Assembly (NCBI RefSeq): GCF_031179145.1
Contig: NZ_JAPSIB010000003.1
Coordinates: forward strand, 62,001 to 126,000
Source: Brevibacterium sp.
Lineage (GTDB): Bacteria; Actinomycetota; Actinomycetes; Actinomycetales; Brevibacteriaceae
Direction: 5' to 3'
DNA: 64,000 bases
Part shown: piece after piece, positions 47,691 through 56,254 of the stretch
Position numbering within the stretch: position 1 is the first letter of the stretch
How the letters are laid out: each line of letters begins with the position of its first letter
Translations under genes and position numbers: made by a program
Notes under the pieces: model-generated
The model's input: the letters and a program-made list of their open reading frames with translations, nothing else
The model's database searches: none
Told to the model about the DNA's origin: nothing

Positions 47691-47759
47691 ACTGGGCTGT
47701 GGCCTCATGACCGCTGTGGCCTCGGTGCACGGGTCTCGGGGGCGTCGTCTTGCCGCATT

Positions 47760-47780
47760 AAATGTTATCGACTAACATTT
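47760..47780. promoter_or_regulatory. TetR-type operator AAATGTTA-N5-TAACATTT
   Basis: Perfect 8-bp arms, 5-nt spacer, directly before TetR gene. Confidence 0.82.
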
Positions 47781-47785
47781 GGCTG

Positions 47786-48346
47786 GTGGTCACCATTCGA
47801 GCTCTCCGCACCAGGGCCCGCATCCTCGATGCCGCGCTCGACCTCTTCGAGCGCCAGGGGTATGACGCGACCACGGTGAATGAGATCGCCGAAGCTGCGG
47901 GCATCACGCCGATGACGTTCTTCCGCCACTTCCCCACGAAGGACGCCGTCCTCGTCACCGATCCGTACGACCCACTCATCGCCGAGGCGATCGGCACCCA
48001 GCCCGTCGACCTTGCACCTCTTGAGCGCACCCGCCGGGGGCTGTTGGCGGCCCTCGGCGACATCTCCGCGCTCGAGGACGCCACAGCCAAGCGCCGGGTC
48101 GCCCTCGTCGCCGAGTCGCCGGCCCTGCGCGCCGCCGCAGCCGTCGGCACGGAGGCAACGCAGCAGGCGATCGTCGAGCGCCTGGTCTCCGACGGGGCAG
48201 AGCGCCTTGACGCCACCGTCGCCGCCGCCGTCTGCCTGGCCGCAGCCACCGCGGCCCTTCTGGCCTGGGGAACCGCGCCCGATGACACCACCTTGGCCGG
48301 CCTCGTCCGCCACGCTCTGACCCAGCTCGCTCCGGATCCCTCATGA
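47786..48346 (+). CDS. TetR family transcriptional regulator
   Basis: RILDAALDLFERQGYDATTVNEIAEAAGITPMTFFRHFPTKDAVL; GTG start assumed. Confidence 0.9.
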   Translation: MVTIRALRTRARILDAALDLFERQGYDATTVNEIAEAAGITPMTFFRHFPTKDAVLVTDPYDPLIAEAIGTQPVDLAPLERTRRGLLAALGDISALEDATAKRRVALVAESPALRAAAAVGTEATQQAIVERLVSDGAERLDATVAAAVCLAAATAALLAWGTAPDDTTLAGLVRHALTQLAPDPS

Positions 48347-48362
48347 CTGCGGTCGGTCTCCG

Positions 48363-49106
48363 ATGATCGGTCTCCACATCGATGACGTCTCGCACAGCTT
48401 CGCCGGTCGCGTCGCACTCGATCACCTCACCGTGGTGATCCCGCCGGGTCAGGTCACCGCTCTGATCGGCCTCAACGGTGCAGGCAAGACGACGGCCATG
48501 CGGACGCTCGCCGGCCGCCTGCACCCCACCGCCGGACAGGTGAGGGTGCTCGGGCACGATCCGGCGAGACTTCCTCCCCGGATCGCCTCCCGGTTCGGTC
48601 ACCTCGTCGACGCCCCGTTGGTCTACCCGGAACTCACGGTTGCTGAAAACCTCGGCTGTGCCGCCCGCCTCCACGGTGCGGTCAAACGGGATGCTGCGCT
48701 CATGGCGAGCGCCACTGTCGAGGCAATGGGCCTGGCTTCGTGGCGACACCGCCCGGCGCGATCTCTGTCCATGGGAAATCGCCAGCGCCTCGGCATCGGC
48801 TCTGCCACCCTCCATCGACCGTCCGCACTGATTCTCGACGAACCGACCAGCGCGCTGGATCCGAAAGGCGTGGTCCTCGTTCGCGAACTGATCCGCAACC
48901 TGTCCGCCGAGGGGGCGGCGGTCCTCGTCTCGAGTCACCACCTCGACGAGGTCGCACGCATCGCCGATGAGATCGTCGTGCTGCACGACGGACGGGAGAT
49001 CGGGCGACTGGAACCCGGCGGCACCGACCTGGAACAGAGGTTCTTCGCCATGGTGCTCGACGCCGACGTCAGGGCCACCGATGCCAGAGGCCGGAGGAGG
49101 TCTTGA
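48363..49106 (+). CDS. ABC transporter ATP-binding protein
   Basis: GLNGAGKTTAMRTLAG Walker A; ALILDEPTSALDPKG Walker B. Confidence 0.93.
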   Translation: MIGLHIDDVSHSFAGRVALDHLTVVIPPGQVTALIGLNGAGKTTAMRTLAGRLHPTAGQVRVLGHDPARLPPRIASRFGHLVDAPLVYPELTVAENLGCAARLHGAVKRDAALMASATVEAMGLASWRHRPARSLSMGNRQRLGIGSATLHRPSALILDEPTSALDPKGVVLVRELIRNLSAEGAAVLVSSHHLDEVARIADEIVVLHDGREIGRLEPGGTDLEQRFFAMVLDADVRATDARGRRRS

Positions 49107-49897
49107 GCTCGGTCTCCGCACTGGCCGCGGCACTGTCGGTCGAATCCCTCAAGCTTCGCCGCTCCCTGATCGCGCGGGTGGCAGGACTGCTGCTCATCGT
49201 GCTGGTGCCGACGGTCAGCGTCGGCGCCGTGGCTCTGGCTCGGTCCCCGCTCGCGGTGGGGGCGGCGTCGGCCAAGCTGGCTCCGTACTCCACGGGTGAT
49301 CTCGTCGCCACTCATCTCTTGGTCTGCGGCCAGGTGCTGTCGATCGGGTCACTGTTCGCCGCCGGATTCGTCCTCGCCTGGTCGTTCGGACGGGAATTCG
49401 AGAGTGGGAGTGCGGGAGCACTGTTCGCGCTGACGGTGCCTCGAGCCACGATCGCTCTGGCCAAGGCGCTCGTCGTGCTGGCTTGGTCAGGACTCTGCGT
49501 ACTCGTGACCGTGGCACTGACCCTGGCTGCCTCGGCCGCGGTCGCGGCGAGTGCCGGGGCATCGTTCGCCGGAGCGTGGAGCGGGGCCGGAATCGCGCTT
49601 GCCTCCGGGCTTCTCGGCACCGGCCTGGCCCTGCCGTTCGGATGGCTGGCCACGATCACCCGCAGTCAGCTCGGAACTGTCGGGTGTCTGGTCGGAGTCG
49701 TCGCACTTACCCAGATCGTTGTCCTCCTCGGAGGTGGTCCCTGGTTCCCCTATGCGGTGCCCTCGCTGTGGACCGGAATGGGCGGGGCCGCCTCCGCGGC
49801 AGCGATCGGGCTGCCCCATCTGCTGACAGCGGCGGCTGTGACTCCCGTGTCACTCTTCCTCATCGTCCACTCGTGGCGTCGCCTGACGAACGTGTGA
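49103..49897 (+). CDS. ABC transporter permease subunit
   Basis: 6-TM pattern, 4-bp overlap with ATPase gene. Confidence 0.82.
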   Translation: MSSVSALAAALSVESLKLRRSLIARVAGLLLIVLVPTVSVGAVALARSPLAVGAASAKLAPYSTGDLVATHLLVCGQVLSIGSLFAAGFVLAWSFGREFESGSAGALFALTVPRATIALAKALVVLAWSGLCVLVTVALTLAASAAVAASAGASFAGAWSGAGIALASGLLGTGLALPFGWLATITRSQLGTVGCLVGVVALTQIVVLLGGGPWFPYAVPSLWTGMGGAASAAAIGLPHLLTAAAVTPVSLFLIVHSWRRLTNV

Positions 49898-49957
49898 GCC
49901 GTCTGAGGAACCAGGCTCGCTCAGCAGAGGGCGCCTCAGGCCCGCCGGGTCTAGGTT

Positions 49958-50689
49958 TCAGACCCGCCGGTAGAGGAGGTAGAGGTAGCTGTCATCGGTG
50001 GCGTAGGCGCGCTCGAGGTCGAGGTCCAGGGGTGTGGCGAATTCGGCGCCGCTGAGGATGCCTGTCTCATAGCCGGCGACCAGAGTGGGACTGCGAGTCA
50101 AGCACACTTCGTCGACCTGATCGGCGCGCAGCAGGTCGGTGAACAGCCGGGGCCCGCCTTCGCACACGATCCGTGAGTGGCCGCGCTCGCGCAGCGCACG
50201 GATCACTGCCGGGAGGTCGACGGTCAGCTCTCCGGCGACGATCACCTCGGCGACCTCAGCCGCTTGCTCACGGGCACGCTTCGGAGCCTGGGCGGAGGTG
50301 ACGATGATGGTCCGGGCATCCTCGGGGGCCTCGGTGAAGAGCGGTGAGTCGAAGTCGAAGCCCAGCCCGTGTGAGACGACCGCCAGCGACGCGGTGGCGC
50401 TGCGGCCCTGCCGCAGGTGGCGCCACTGCGGGTCATCCTCGGCGGGACCATAGCCCTCGGTCCGCGCCGTCCCGGCCCCGACGAGGATCACGTCGGCCAG
50501 GGCCCGGTTGAGGGAGAAGAGCTGCCTGTCCCACGAATTGGCCAGACCACCGGCTCTCCCCAAGAGGCTCGCGGCGCCGTCGACGGCGGCGATGAACACC
50601 GCGCGCACGGTCTCCTCTGCACTGAAGGCGAACGCCTCGTCGAGTGTGACGCCGGTCTGCGGCACCGGAAGCAGCTGAGTCAGTCCCAT
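49958..50689 (-). CDS. Pyrimidine reductase family protein (RibD C-terminal domain)
   Basis: FIAAVDGAASLLGRAGGLANSWDRQLFSLNRALADVILVGAGTARTEGYG; GGPRLFTDLL. Confidence 0.85.
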   Translation of the reverse strand: MGLTQLLPVPQTGVTLDEAFAFSAEETVRAVFIAAVDGAASLLGRAGGLANSWDRQLFSLNRALADVILVGAGTARTEGYGPAEDDPQWRHLRQGRSATASLAVVSHGLGFDFDSPLFTEAPEDARTIIVTSAQAPKRAREQAAEVAEVIVAGELTVDLPAVIRALRERGHSRIVCEGGPRLFTDLLRADQVDEVCLTRSPTLVAGYETGILSGAEFATPLDLDLERAYATDDSYLYLLYRRV

Positions 50690-50791
50690 GGTTCGACGAT
50701 ACCGTCTCGCCCAGCGATCACCTCGGCGACGCCAGTTGATCGTTCAACTAAGGTGGGCCGGTCGTTCACCGTCCACCAGTCAGGAGCCCCC

Positions 50792-51976
50792 GTGCCATCC
50801 GACGCCGCTCTCTCGGAGATCCTCGATCTCCTCGCCTTCGACACCACCAGCCGGGAGACGAACCTGCCTCTCATCGAGCACATCGAGTCCCGCCTCGGCG
50901 CATCTGGGATCACATCGGAGCGGGTGACGAACCCGGAAGGCACGAAGGCCAACCTCCTCGCGACGATTCCCGCCCGCGACGGTTCGACGACCGGCGGCAT
51001 CGTCCTGTCCGGCCACACCGACGTCGTGCCGGTCGACGGTCAGGACTGGAGCAGCGAACCGTTCACCCCTGAGATCCGCAAGGGACGGCTCTACGCCCGG
51101 GGCAGCGCCGACATGAAGTCCTTCATCGGCATCATCCTCTCCCGCCTGCCCCAACTCGTCTCCACCGAACTCGCAGAGCCCGTCCACTTGGCGTTCTCCT
51201 ACGACGAGGAAGTCGGCTGCGTCGGCGCGATCGGCCTCGTCGAGGCGTTCTCCGAGAAGGGCCTCGCACCCCGCGGCTGCGTGGTCGGGGAGCCGACCAG
51301 CATGCGCGTCGTCCGCGGGCACAAGTCGATGAACGTCTTCCGAGTCGACTTCCACGGAGTCGCCGCGCATTCCTCGCTGACGCCGGAGGGAGTCAACTCG
51401 ATCGCCGCAGCCGCGGAATTCGTGAGCTTCGTCCACTCGGTGGCCGCGGAATTCAGAGCCGACGGCCCATTCGACTCGGCCTACGTCGTCCCGTTCACCA
51501 CGGTCACGGCGAACACGATCGACGGCGGGATCGCCGTCAACACGATCCCCGCGGAATGCACCCTGCGCTTCGAATTCCGGTCCCTGGGAGACGTCGACCG
51601 CGAAGCGCTGGTCGAGCGATTCCGCGCGGAGGCCCGGCGGATTGAGTCAGCGATGCAGGCGGAGAACGAAGCCGCGCGAGTCGACTTCCACATCGAGGCC
51701 GCAGCACCCGGGCTCGAAACCCCCGCCTCGGCGGACATCGTCGACCTCGCCCGCCGCTGGGGCGGAATCGCTAGTGACGACAAGGTGACCTACGGAACGG
51801 AAGCGGGACTCTTCGCCGAAGCCGGCATTCCCACGGTGGTCTGCGGACCCGGCGACATCGCGCAGGCCCACGCTCCCGACGAATTCATCGAACTCGAACA
51901 GATCGCGGCGTGCGAGTCGTTCCTCGACTCCCTCATCGCTGATCTGGGCGACGAAGCAGAACAGAGACTTGCATGA
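50792..51976 (+). CDS. Acetylornithine deacetylase (ArgE)/M20 peptidase
   Basis: LSGHTDVVPVDGQDWSSEPF, GSADMKSFIG, SYDEEVGCVGA. Confidence 0.9.
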   Translation: MPSDAALSEILDLLAFDTTSRETNLPLIEHIESRLGASGITSERVTNPEGTKANLLATIPARDGSTTGGIVLSGHTDVVPVDGQDWSSEPFTPEIRKGRLYARGSADMKSFIGIILSRLPQLVSTELAEPVHLAFSYDEEVGCVGAIGLVEAFSEKGLAPRGCVVGEPTSMRVVRGHKSMNVFRVDFHGVAAHSSLTPEGVNSIAAAAEFVSFVHSVAAEFRADGPFDSAYVVPFTTVTANTIDGGIAVNTIPAECTLRFEFRSLGDVDREALVERFRAEARRIESAMQAENEAARVDFHIEAAAPGLETPASADIVDLARRWGGIASDDKVTYGTEAGLFAEAGIPTVVCGPGDIAQAHAPDEFIELEQIAACESFLDSLIADLGDEAEQRLA

Positions 51977-53253
51977 CCACTTCACTCACCGTCCAGGCCA
52001 CCCCAGCGCAGCTCGTCGCCGCCCGCAAGGCCGTAATCAGCTCGTCGATCGGCGCCGCTCTCGAGTGGTTCGACATCATCGTCTTCGCGTCGTTCGCAGT
52101 CGTGATCTCGGAGCTCTTCTACCCCGAGGGCGACCCCGTCTTCGCACTCATCCTCACCTTCGCCACGTTCGCGATCTCCTACGTCATCCGCCCCTTCGGC
52201 GGACTCGTGCTCGGCAGCCTCGCCGACCGGCGGGGGCGGAAGGCCGCGCTCACGCTCACCCTGATGCTGATGATGGTCGGCACCTTGCTCATGGCCGTCG
52301 CCCCGACCTACGCCCAGGTGGGGATCTGGGGTGCTCTGATCATCCTCGTCTCGCGCCTCATCCAGGGATTCTCCGCCGGCGGGGAGTTCGGCACCGCCAC
52401 GACTTTCCTCGTCGAGACCGCGCCGCACAAGAAGATGTTCTACGCCTCCTGGCAGATCGCCAGCCAGGGCGCGTCGATGCTGCTCGCCTCGGCGTTCGGG
52501 TTCGCCCTCAACACGATGCTCACCCACGATCAGCTCTACTCGTGGGGTTGGCGGGTGCCCTTCATCATCGGTCTGCTCGTCGGCCCCGTCGGACTCTACA
52601 TCCGTGCTCGCCTCGACGAGACAGAGGAGTTCAGCTCCAGGGCTCCGGAGAAATCCCCGCTGCTGACCACCTTCGGCCGCCACGGCGGTCGGGTGGCTGC
52701 CGGAGCCGCGGCGGTGGGCGTGGCGACGATCTCGGTCTACCTCATCCTCTACATGCCGACCTTCGCCACGAGCAATCTCGGCCTCTCGCCGAACTCCGCC
52801 TACCTCGGCGGTGTGGTGGCCGGTCTCATCGCCCTCGTCGGTTCGCCGCTGGTCGGCCGACTCGCGGATCGGGTCGGACCCGCCACCATCATGACGTACA
52901 CGGCAATGGCTGCCCTGGTGCTCGCGTGGCCGCTGTTCCAGCTCATCGTCACTCAGCGCAGCGTCCCCGTCTTCGTCCTCGTCATCGCCATCCTCGGTCT
53001 GCTGATGACGTTCTACTTCGCGCCGCTGCCCGGTCTGATGTCGATGCTCTTCCCCGCCGAAGTGCGTGGAACGGGCCTCTCGGCCTCCTACAACATCGGG
53101 GTCACCCTGCTCGGGGGAATCGCACCCCTGGTGCTGACCTGGCTGCTCGACGTCACGGGTTCGCTCAACTCTCCGAGCCTGTACTACATGGGAATCGCAG
53201 TCATCTCCCTGCTCGGACTGTTCGTCATCCGCCGGCACTACGGTCTGCGCTGA
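51973..53253 (+). CDS. MFS transporter, metabolite:H+ symporter (MHS) family
   Basis: SSIGAALEWFDIIVFASFAVVISELFYP, VIRPFGGLVLGSLADRRGRK, RLIQGFSAGGEFGTATTFLVETAP. Confidence 0.92.
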   Translation: MTTSLTVQATPAQLVAARKAVISSSIGAALEWFDIIVFASFAVVISELFYPEGDPVFALILTFATFAISYVIRPFGGLVLGSLADRRGRKAALTLTLMLMMVGTLLMAVAPTYAQVGIWGALIILVSRLIQGFSAGGEFGTATTFLVETAPHKKMFYASWQIASQGASMLLASAFGFALNTMLTHDQLYSWGWRVPFIIGLLVGPVGLYIRARLDETEEFSSRAPEKSPLLTTFGRHGGRVAAGAAAVGVATISVYLILYMPTFATSNLGLSPNSAYLGGVVAGLIALVGSPLVGRLADRVGPATIMTYTAMAALVLAWPLFQLIVTQRSVPVFVLVIAILGLLMTFYFAPLPGLMSMLFPAEVRGTGLSASYNIGVTLLGGIAPLVLTWLLDVTGSLNSPSLYYMGIAVISLLGLFVIRRHYGLR

Positions 53254-53275
53254 TCGCCGCAGGCAGCCCCTGCCC

Positions 53276-53313
53276 CACGAGCGCCCCGCCGGTCATCCGG
53301 TGGGGCGCTCGTG
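53276..53313 (+). terminator. Terminator hairpin after MHS transporter
   Basis: CACGAGCGCCCCgCCGG-TCAT-CCGGtGGGGCGCTCGTG. Confidence 0.75.
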
Positions 53314-53407
53314 TCCGTTCCGGACTCAGTGCTCCGCGCGCTGACGCCACAAGTCCGGGGCCGGAGCGGAAGTCCTACACTGGCCTCAACGACGAGGGGA
53401 GCATACG

Positions 53408-53764
53408 ATGACCGACATCCGCGTCCGCCGGGTCTATGACGATCCCGCACCGAGCGACGTGACTCGTGTCCTCGTCGATCGTCTCTGGCCGCGGGGAGTG
53501 AGCAAGGACCGTGCCGAGCTCACCGAGTGGTGCAAGGACGTGGCACCATCGACCGAACTGCGGAAGTGGTACTCCCATGATCCCGAGAAGTTCGAGGAGT
53601 TCTCCCGCAGGTACCGCACGGAGCTCGCGGATGAGGACCGCGCCGAGGCACTGGCCACGCTGCGCAGGTATGCGGAGAAGGGCAGGCTGACGCTGCTCAC
53701 GGCATCGAAGCGTGACGACATCAGTGAGGCGACCGTGATCGCCGAGGTGCTCGCTGAGACTTGA
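53408..53764 (+). CDS. DUF488 family protein (YeaO-like)
   Basis: RVRRVYDDPAPSDVTRVLVDRLWPRGVSKDRAELTEWCKDVAPSTELRKWYSHDPEKFEEF. Confidence 0.9.
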   Translation: MTDIRVRRVYDDPAPSDVTRVLVDRLWPRGVSKDRAELTEWCKDVAPSTELRKWYSHDPEKFEEFSRRYRTELADEDRAEALATLRRYAEKGRLTLLTASKRDDISEATVIAEVLAET

Positions 53765-53797
53765 TTCCGATTCGGACCCGGCTGTCGAAGACCGTGC

Positions 53798-54526
53798 TCA
53801 GAGTCCACTGCTCCTGATGCGCTCAAACGCGGTCGCCACGAGTTCGACGTTGTCCCGCGCCCGTCGTCCGTCGGGGAGGATCAGAGTGTCCTCGAGGCCG
53901 ATGCGGGTGTCGAAGCCCCATCGGACGGCCAGATCGAGGGCGGGCCAAGTCGATCGTTCCTCTCCGTGAAGGAGGATCGGCAGCTCCGGCTCCGCCGCCC
54001 GCACCGATTCGACCAGCTCCGTCGCCATCGTGGTGATCTCGTCGACCCCGGCGAGATCGGGCAGTTCGATCAGGACTCGCAGGCAGCGGGATCGCGACGG
54101 TGAGTTCCTCCAGCGGCTGAGCCCCTCGAGATGCCAGAGTCCCGCCTCGACGCCGACCCCCATGCCGATGAGCAGCTCGGCGACCTCATCCGCCCCCTCC
54201 TCGTGCCAGTTCACCGAGACGAAGTCGGGTATGACCGTCCACGTCCTGATCGCCTCCAGCCTGTCCGCCGGCGAAGACGTCGCCCACGCTCCCGACGTCA
54301 CTCCGATCGGCACCCGAGGGCACGCCGCTCGGATCGCTGTGACGAATCGATCGACATCGGCCCCGATCAGGCTGTCGTGACCGGTGGGAGACTTGGGATG
54401 GACATGCACAGCCGCGGCGCCCGCCGTGATCGACGCCCGGGCCTCCTCGGCGATGGCTGTCGGATCGGCGGTCAGTCGGGGATGCTCGGTCGGGAGGCGG
54501 GCACCGTTGACGCAGACTTTGAGCAT
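53798..54526 (-). CDS. 3-keto-5-aminohexanoate cleavage (BKACE) family protein
   Basis: MLKVCVNGARLPTEHPRLTADPTAIAEEARASITAGAAAVHVHPKS. Confidence 0.85.
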   Translation of the reverse strand: MLKVCVNGARLPTEHPRLTADPTAIAEEARASITAGAAAVHVHPKSPTGHDSLIGADVDRFVTAIRAACPRVPIGVTSGAWATSSPADRLEAIRTWTVIPDFVSVNWHEEGADEVAELLIGMGVGVEAGLWHLEGLSRWRNSPSRSRCLRVLIELPDLAGVDEITTMATELVESVRAAEPELPILLHGEERSTWPALDLAVRWGFDTRIGLEDTLILPDGRRARDNVELVATAFERIRSSGL

Positions 54527-54609
54527 GCTCCCACGGTAGCCAATGCTCCGGACATGGGAGCGGTCGCGCGACCGTCATTTCGGCACCGGGTGCGCAATAC
54601 ACTGACCTC

Positions 54610-55422
54610 ATGACTGATCAATCGCCCTCGGATTTCTTCGCCCTGCATGTCCCGGGAGACCCGTTCGTGCTTCCGAACGCCTGGGATGTCGCTTCGGCCC
54701 TCGCCCTCGCCGAGGCGGGGTTTCCCGCCGTGGGAACGACGAGCCTCGGCGTCGCGGCGTCCGCCGGTCTCCCCGATGAACTCGCGCTGACCAGGCGGAA
54801 CAACCTCGACCTCCTGAGCAGGATCAGCGACTTCGACGCGGCGCCGATGCTGTCGTGCGATATGGAGAACGGGTACAGTCAGGACCCTGCAGCGGTCGTG
54901 GCCGCAGTCGATGAGCTGGTGGAAGTCATGGAAGTCACTTCGCCGATTCGCGGCATCAACCTCGAGGACTCGGCCCACGGCGAGGTCACCGATCCCGGCA
55001 TTCACGCCGCGAAGATCAGGGCCGTCAAGGATCGCCACCCGGAACTGTTCGTCAATGCCCGCACCGATATCTTCTGGACCGGGGTGAACGACCTCGCCGA
55101 GGCACTCGATCGCATCGATCGCTACGCCGTCGCCGGTGCCGACGGGATCTTCGTCCCCGGAAACCTCGACCGTGGCACGATCGCGACGATCACCGAGCGC
55201 ACCTCGCTGCCCGTCAACGTCCTTGCGATCCCGGGGTCGACCAAGTCTGAGCTGGCGGAGGTCGGGGTGGCGCGGATCAGCACCGGATCACTGCTCTATC
55301 GCACCGCCCTGACCGCAGCCGTTAATGCAGCCTGCGGTTTCGCCGATCCGGATGCGAGACCCAGATCGACGTATTCCTACCCCGAAATCTGCGATATGGT
55401 CGCAGAAAGCCCGGGGCGCTGA
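54610..55422 (+). CDS. Isocitrate lyase/phosphoenolpyruvate mutase family protein
   Basis: FVLPNAWDVASALALAEAGFPAVGTTSLGVAASAGLPD; CDMENGY; NARTDIFW. Confidence 0.9.
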   Translation: MTDQSPSDFFALHVPGDPFVLPNAWDVASALALAEAGFPAVGTTSLGVAASAGLPDELALTRRNNLDLLSRISDFDAAPMLSCDMENGYSQDPAAVVAAVDELVEVMEVTSPIRGINLEDSAHGEVTDPGIHAAKIRAVKDRHPELFVNARTDIFWTGVNDLAEALDRIDRYAVAGADGIFVPGNLDRGTIATITERTSLPVNVLAIPGSTKSELAEVGVARISTGSLLYRTALTAAVNAACGFADPDARPRSTYSYPEICDMVAESPGR

Positions 55423-55471
55423 CCCGTGTTCGGCCTCCACGCCCGGGCCGCCCGGAACGTGAGGAGCAGCC

Positions 55472-55690
55472 ATGTCGCATCGTTTCAAGGTCGGTGACCA
55501 CGTGAAATGGAACTCCGAGGCCGGAATGGTCTCTGGGACGATCACCAAGATCCACACCGAGGACTTCGACTACAAGGGCCACAACCGGCGGGCGTCGCAG
55601 GACGATCCCCAGTACGAGATCAAGAGTGACAAGACCGATCACGTGGCCGCTCACAAGGAATCGGCGCTGAGCCCGGCCGACGATGACTGA
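55472..55690 (+). CDS. DUF2945 / HVA1-like small protein
   Basis: MSHRFKVGDHVKWNSEAGMVSGTITKIHTEDFDYKGHNRRASQDDPQYEIKSDKTDHVAAHKESAL. Confidence 0.88.
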   Translation: MSHRFKVGDHVKWNSEAGMVSGTITKIHTEDFDYKGHNRRASQDDPQYEIKSDKTDHVAAHKESALSPADDD

Positions 55691-56247
55691 TGGCTGAATC
55701 CGCGAGCGCATTCTTCACCATCGGTCACTCCAATCGCTCCATCGAAGAATTCATCGAGCTGCTCCGGGAGAGCGACATCGATCTGGTCGTCGATGTCCGC
55801 AGGCTCCCAGGCTCGAAGAAGTACCCGCAGTTCAACGAGGACTCCCTCGCACAGTCACTCACCGAGGCGGACATCGGGCTGCGCCGAGCCCAAGGACTGA
55901 CCGGTCGACGCAACGTCAGCAAGGAGATTCCCTTCGAGGTCAACGCATGGTGGAAGAACCGCAGCTTCCACAACTACGCCGACCATGCCCTCTCGGACGA
56001 GTTCCGCGCGAGCCTCGACGAACTCCGCACATGGGGCGAGTCCGCACGGCCGGCGGTGATGTGCTCGGAAGCTGTGTGGTGGAGGTGCCATCGCCGGCTG
56101 ATCGCCGACAACCTGCTGGCCCGCGAGCTCTCGGTCGAGCACATTCTCGGCAAGGGCCAGGTCAAGCCGGCAGAGCTGAGCGCAGGCGCGGTCATCGACG
56201 ATGACGGCAGCGTCACCTATCCGCCGACGGAGGACCAGGAGGATTGA
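55690..56247 (+). CDS. DUF488 domain-containing protein
   Basis: FTIGHSNRSIEEFIELLRESDIDLVVDVRRLPGSKKYPQFN; MCSEAVWWRCHRRLIAD. Confidence 0.9.
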   Translation: MAESASAFFTIGHSNRSIEEFIELLRESDIDLVVDVRRLPGSKKYPQFNEDSLAQSLTEADIGLRRAQGLTGRRNVSKEIPFEVNAWWKNRSFHNYADHALSDEFRASLDELRTWGESARPAVMCSEAVWWRCHRRLIADNLLARELSVEHILGKGQVKPAELSAGAVIDDDGSVTYPPTEDQED

Positions 56248-56254
56248 CGGCCAC

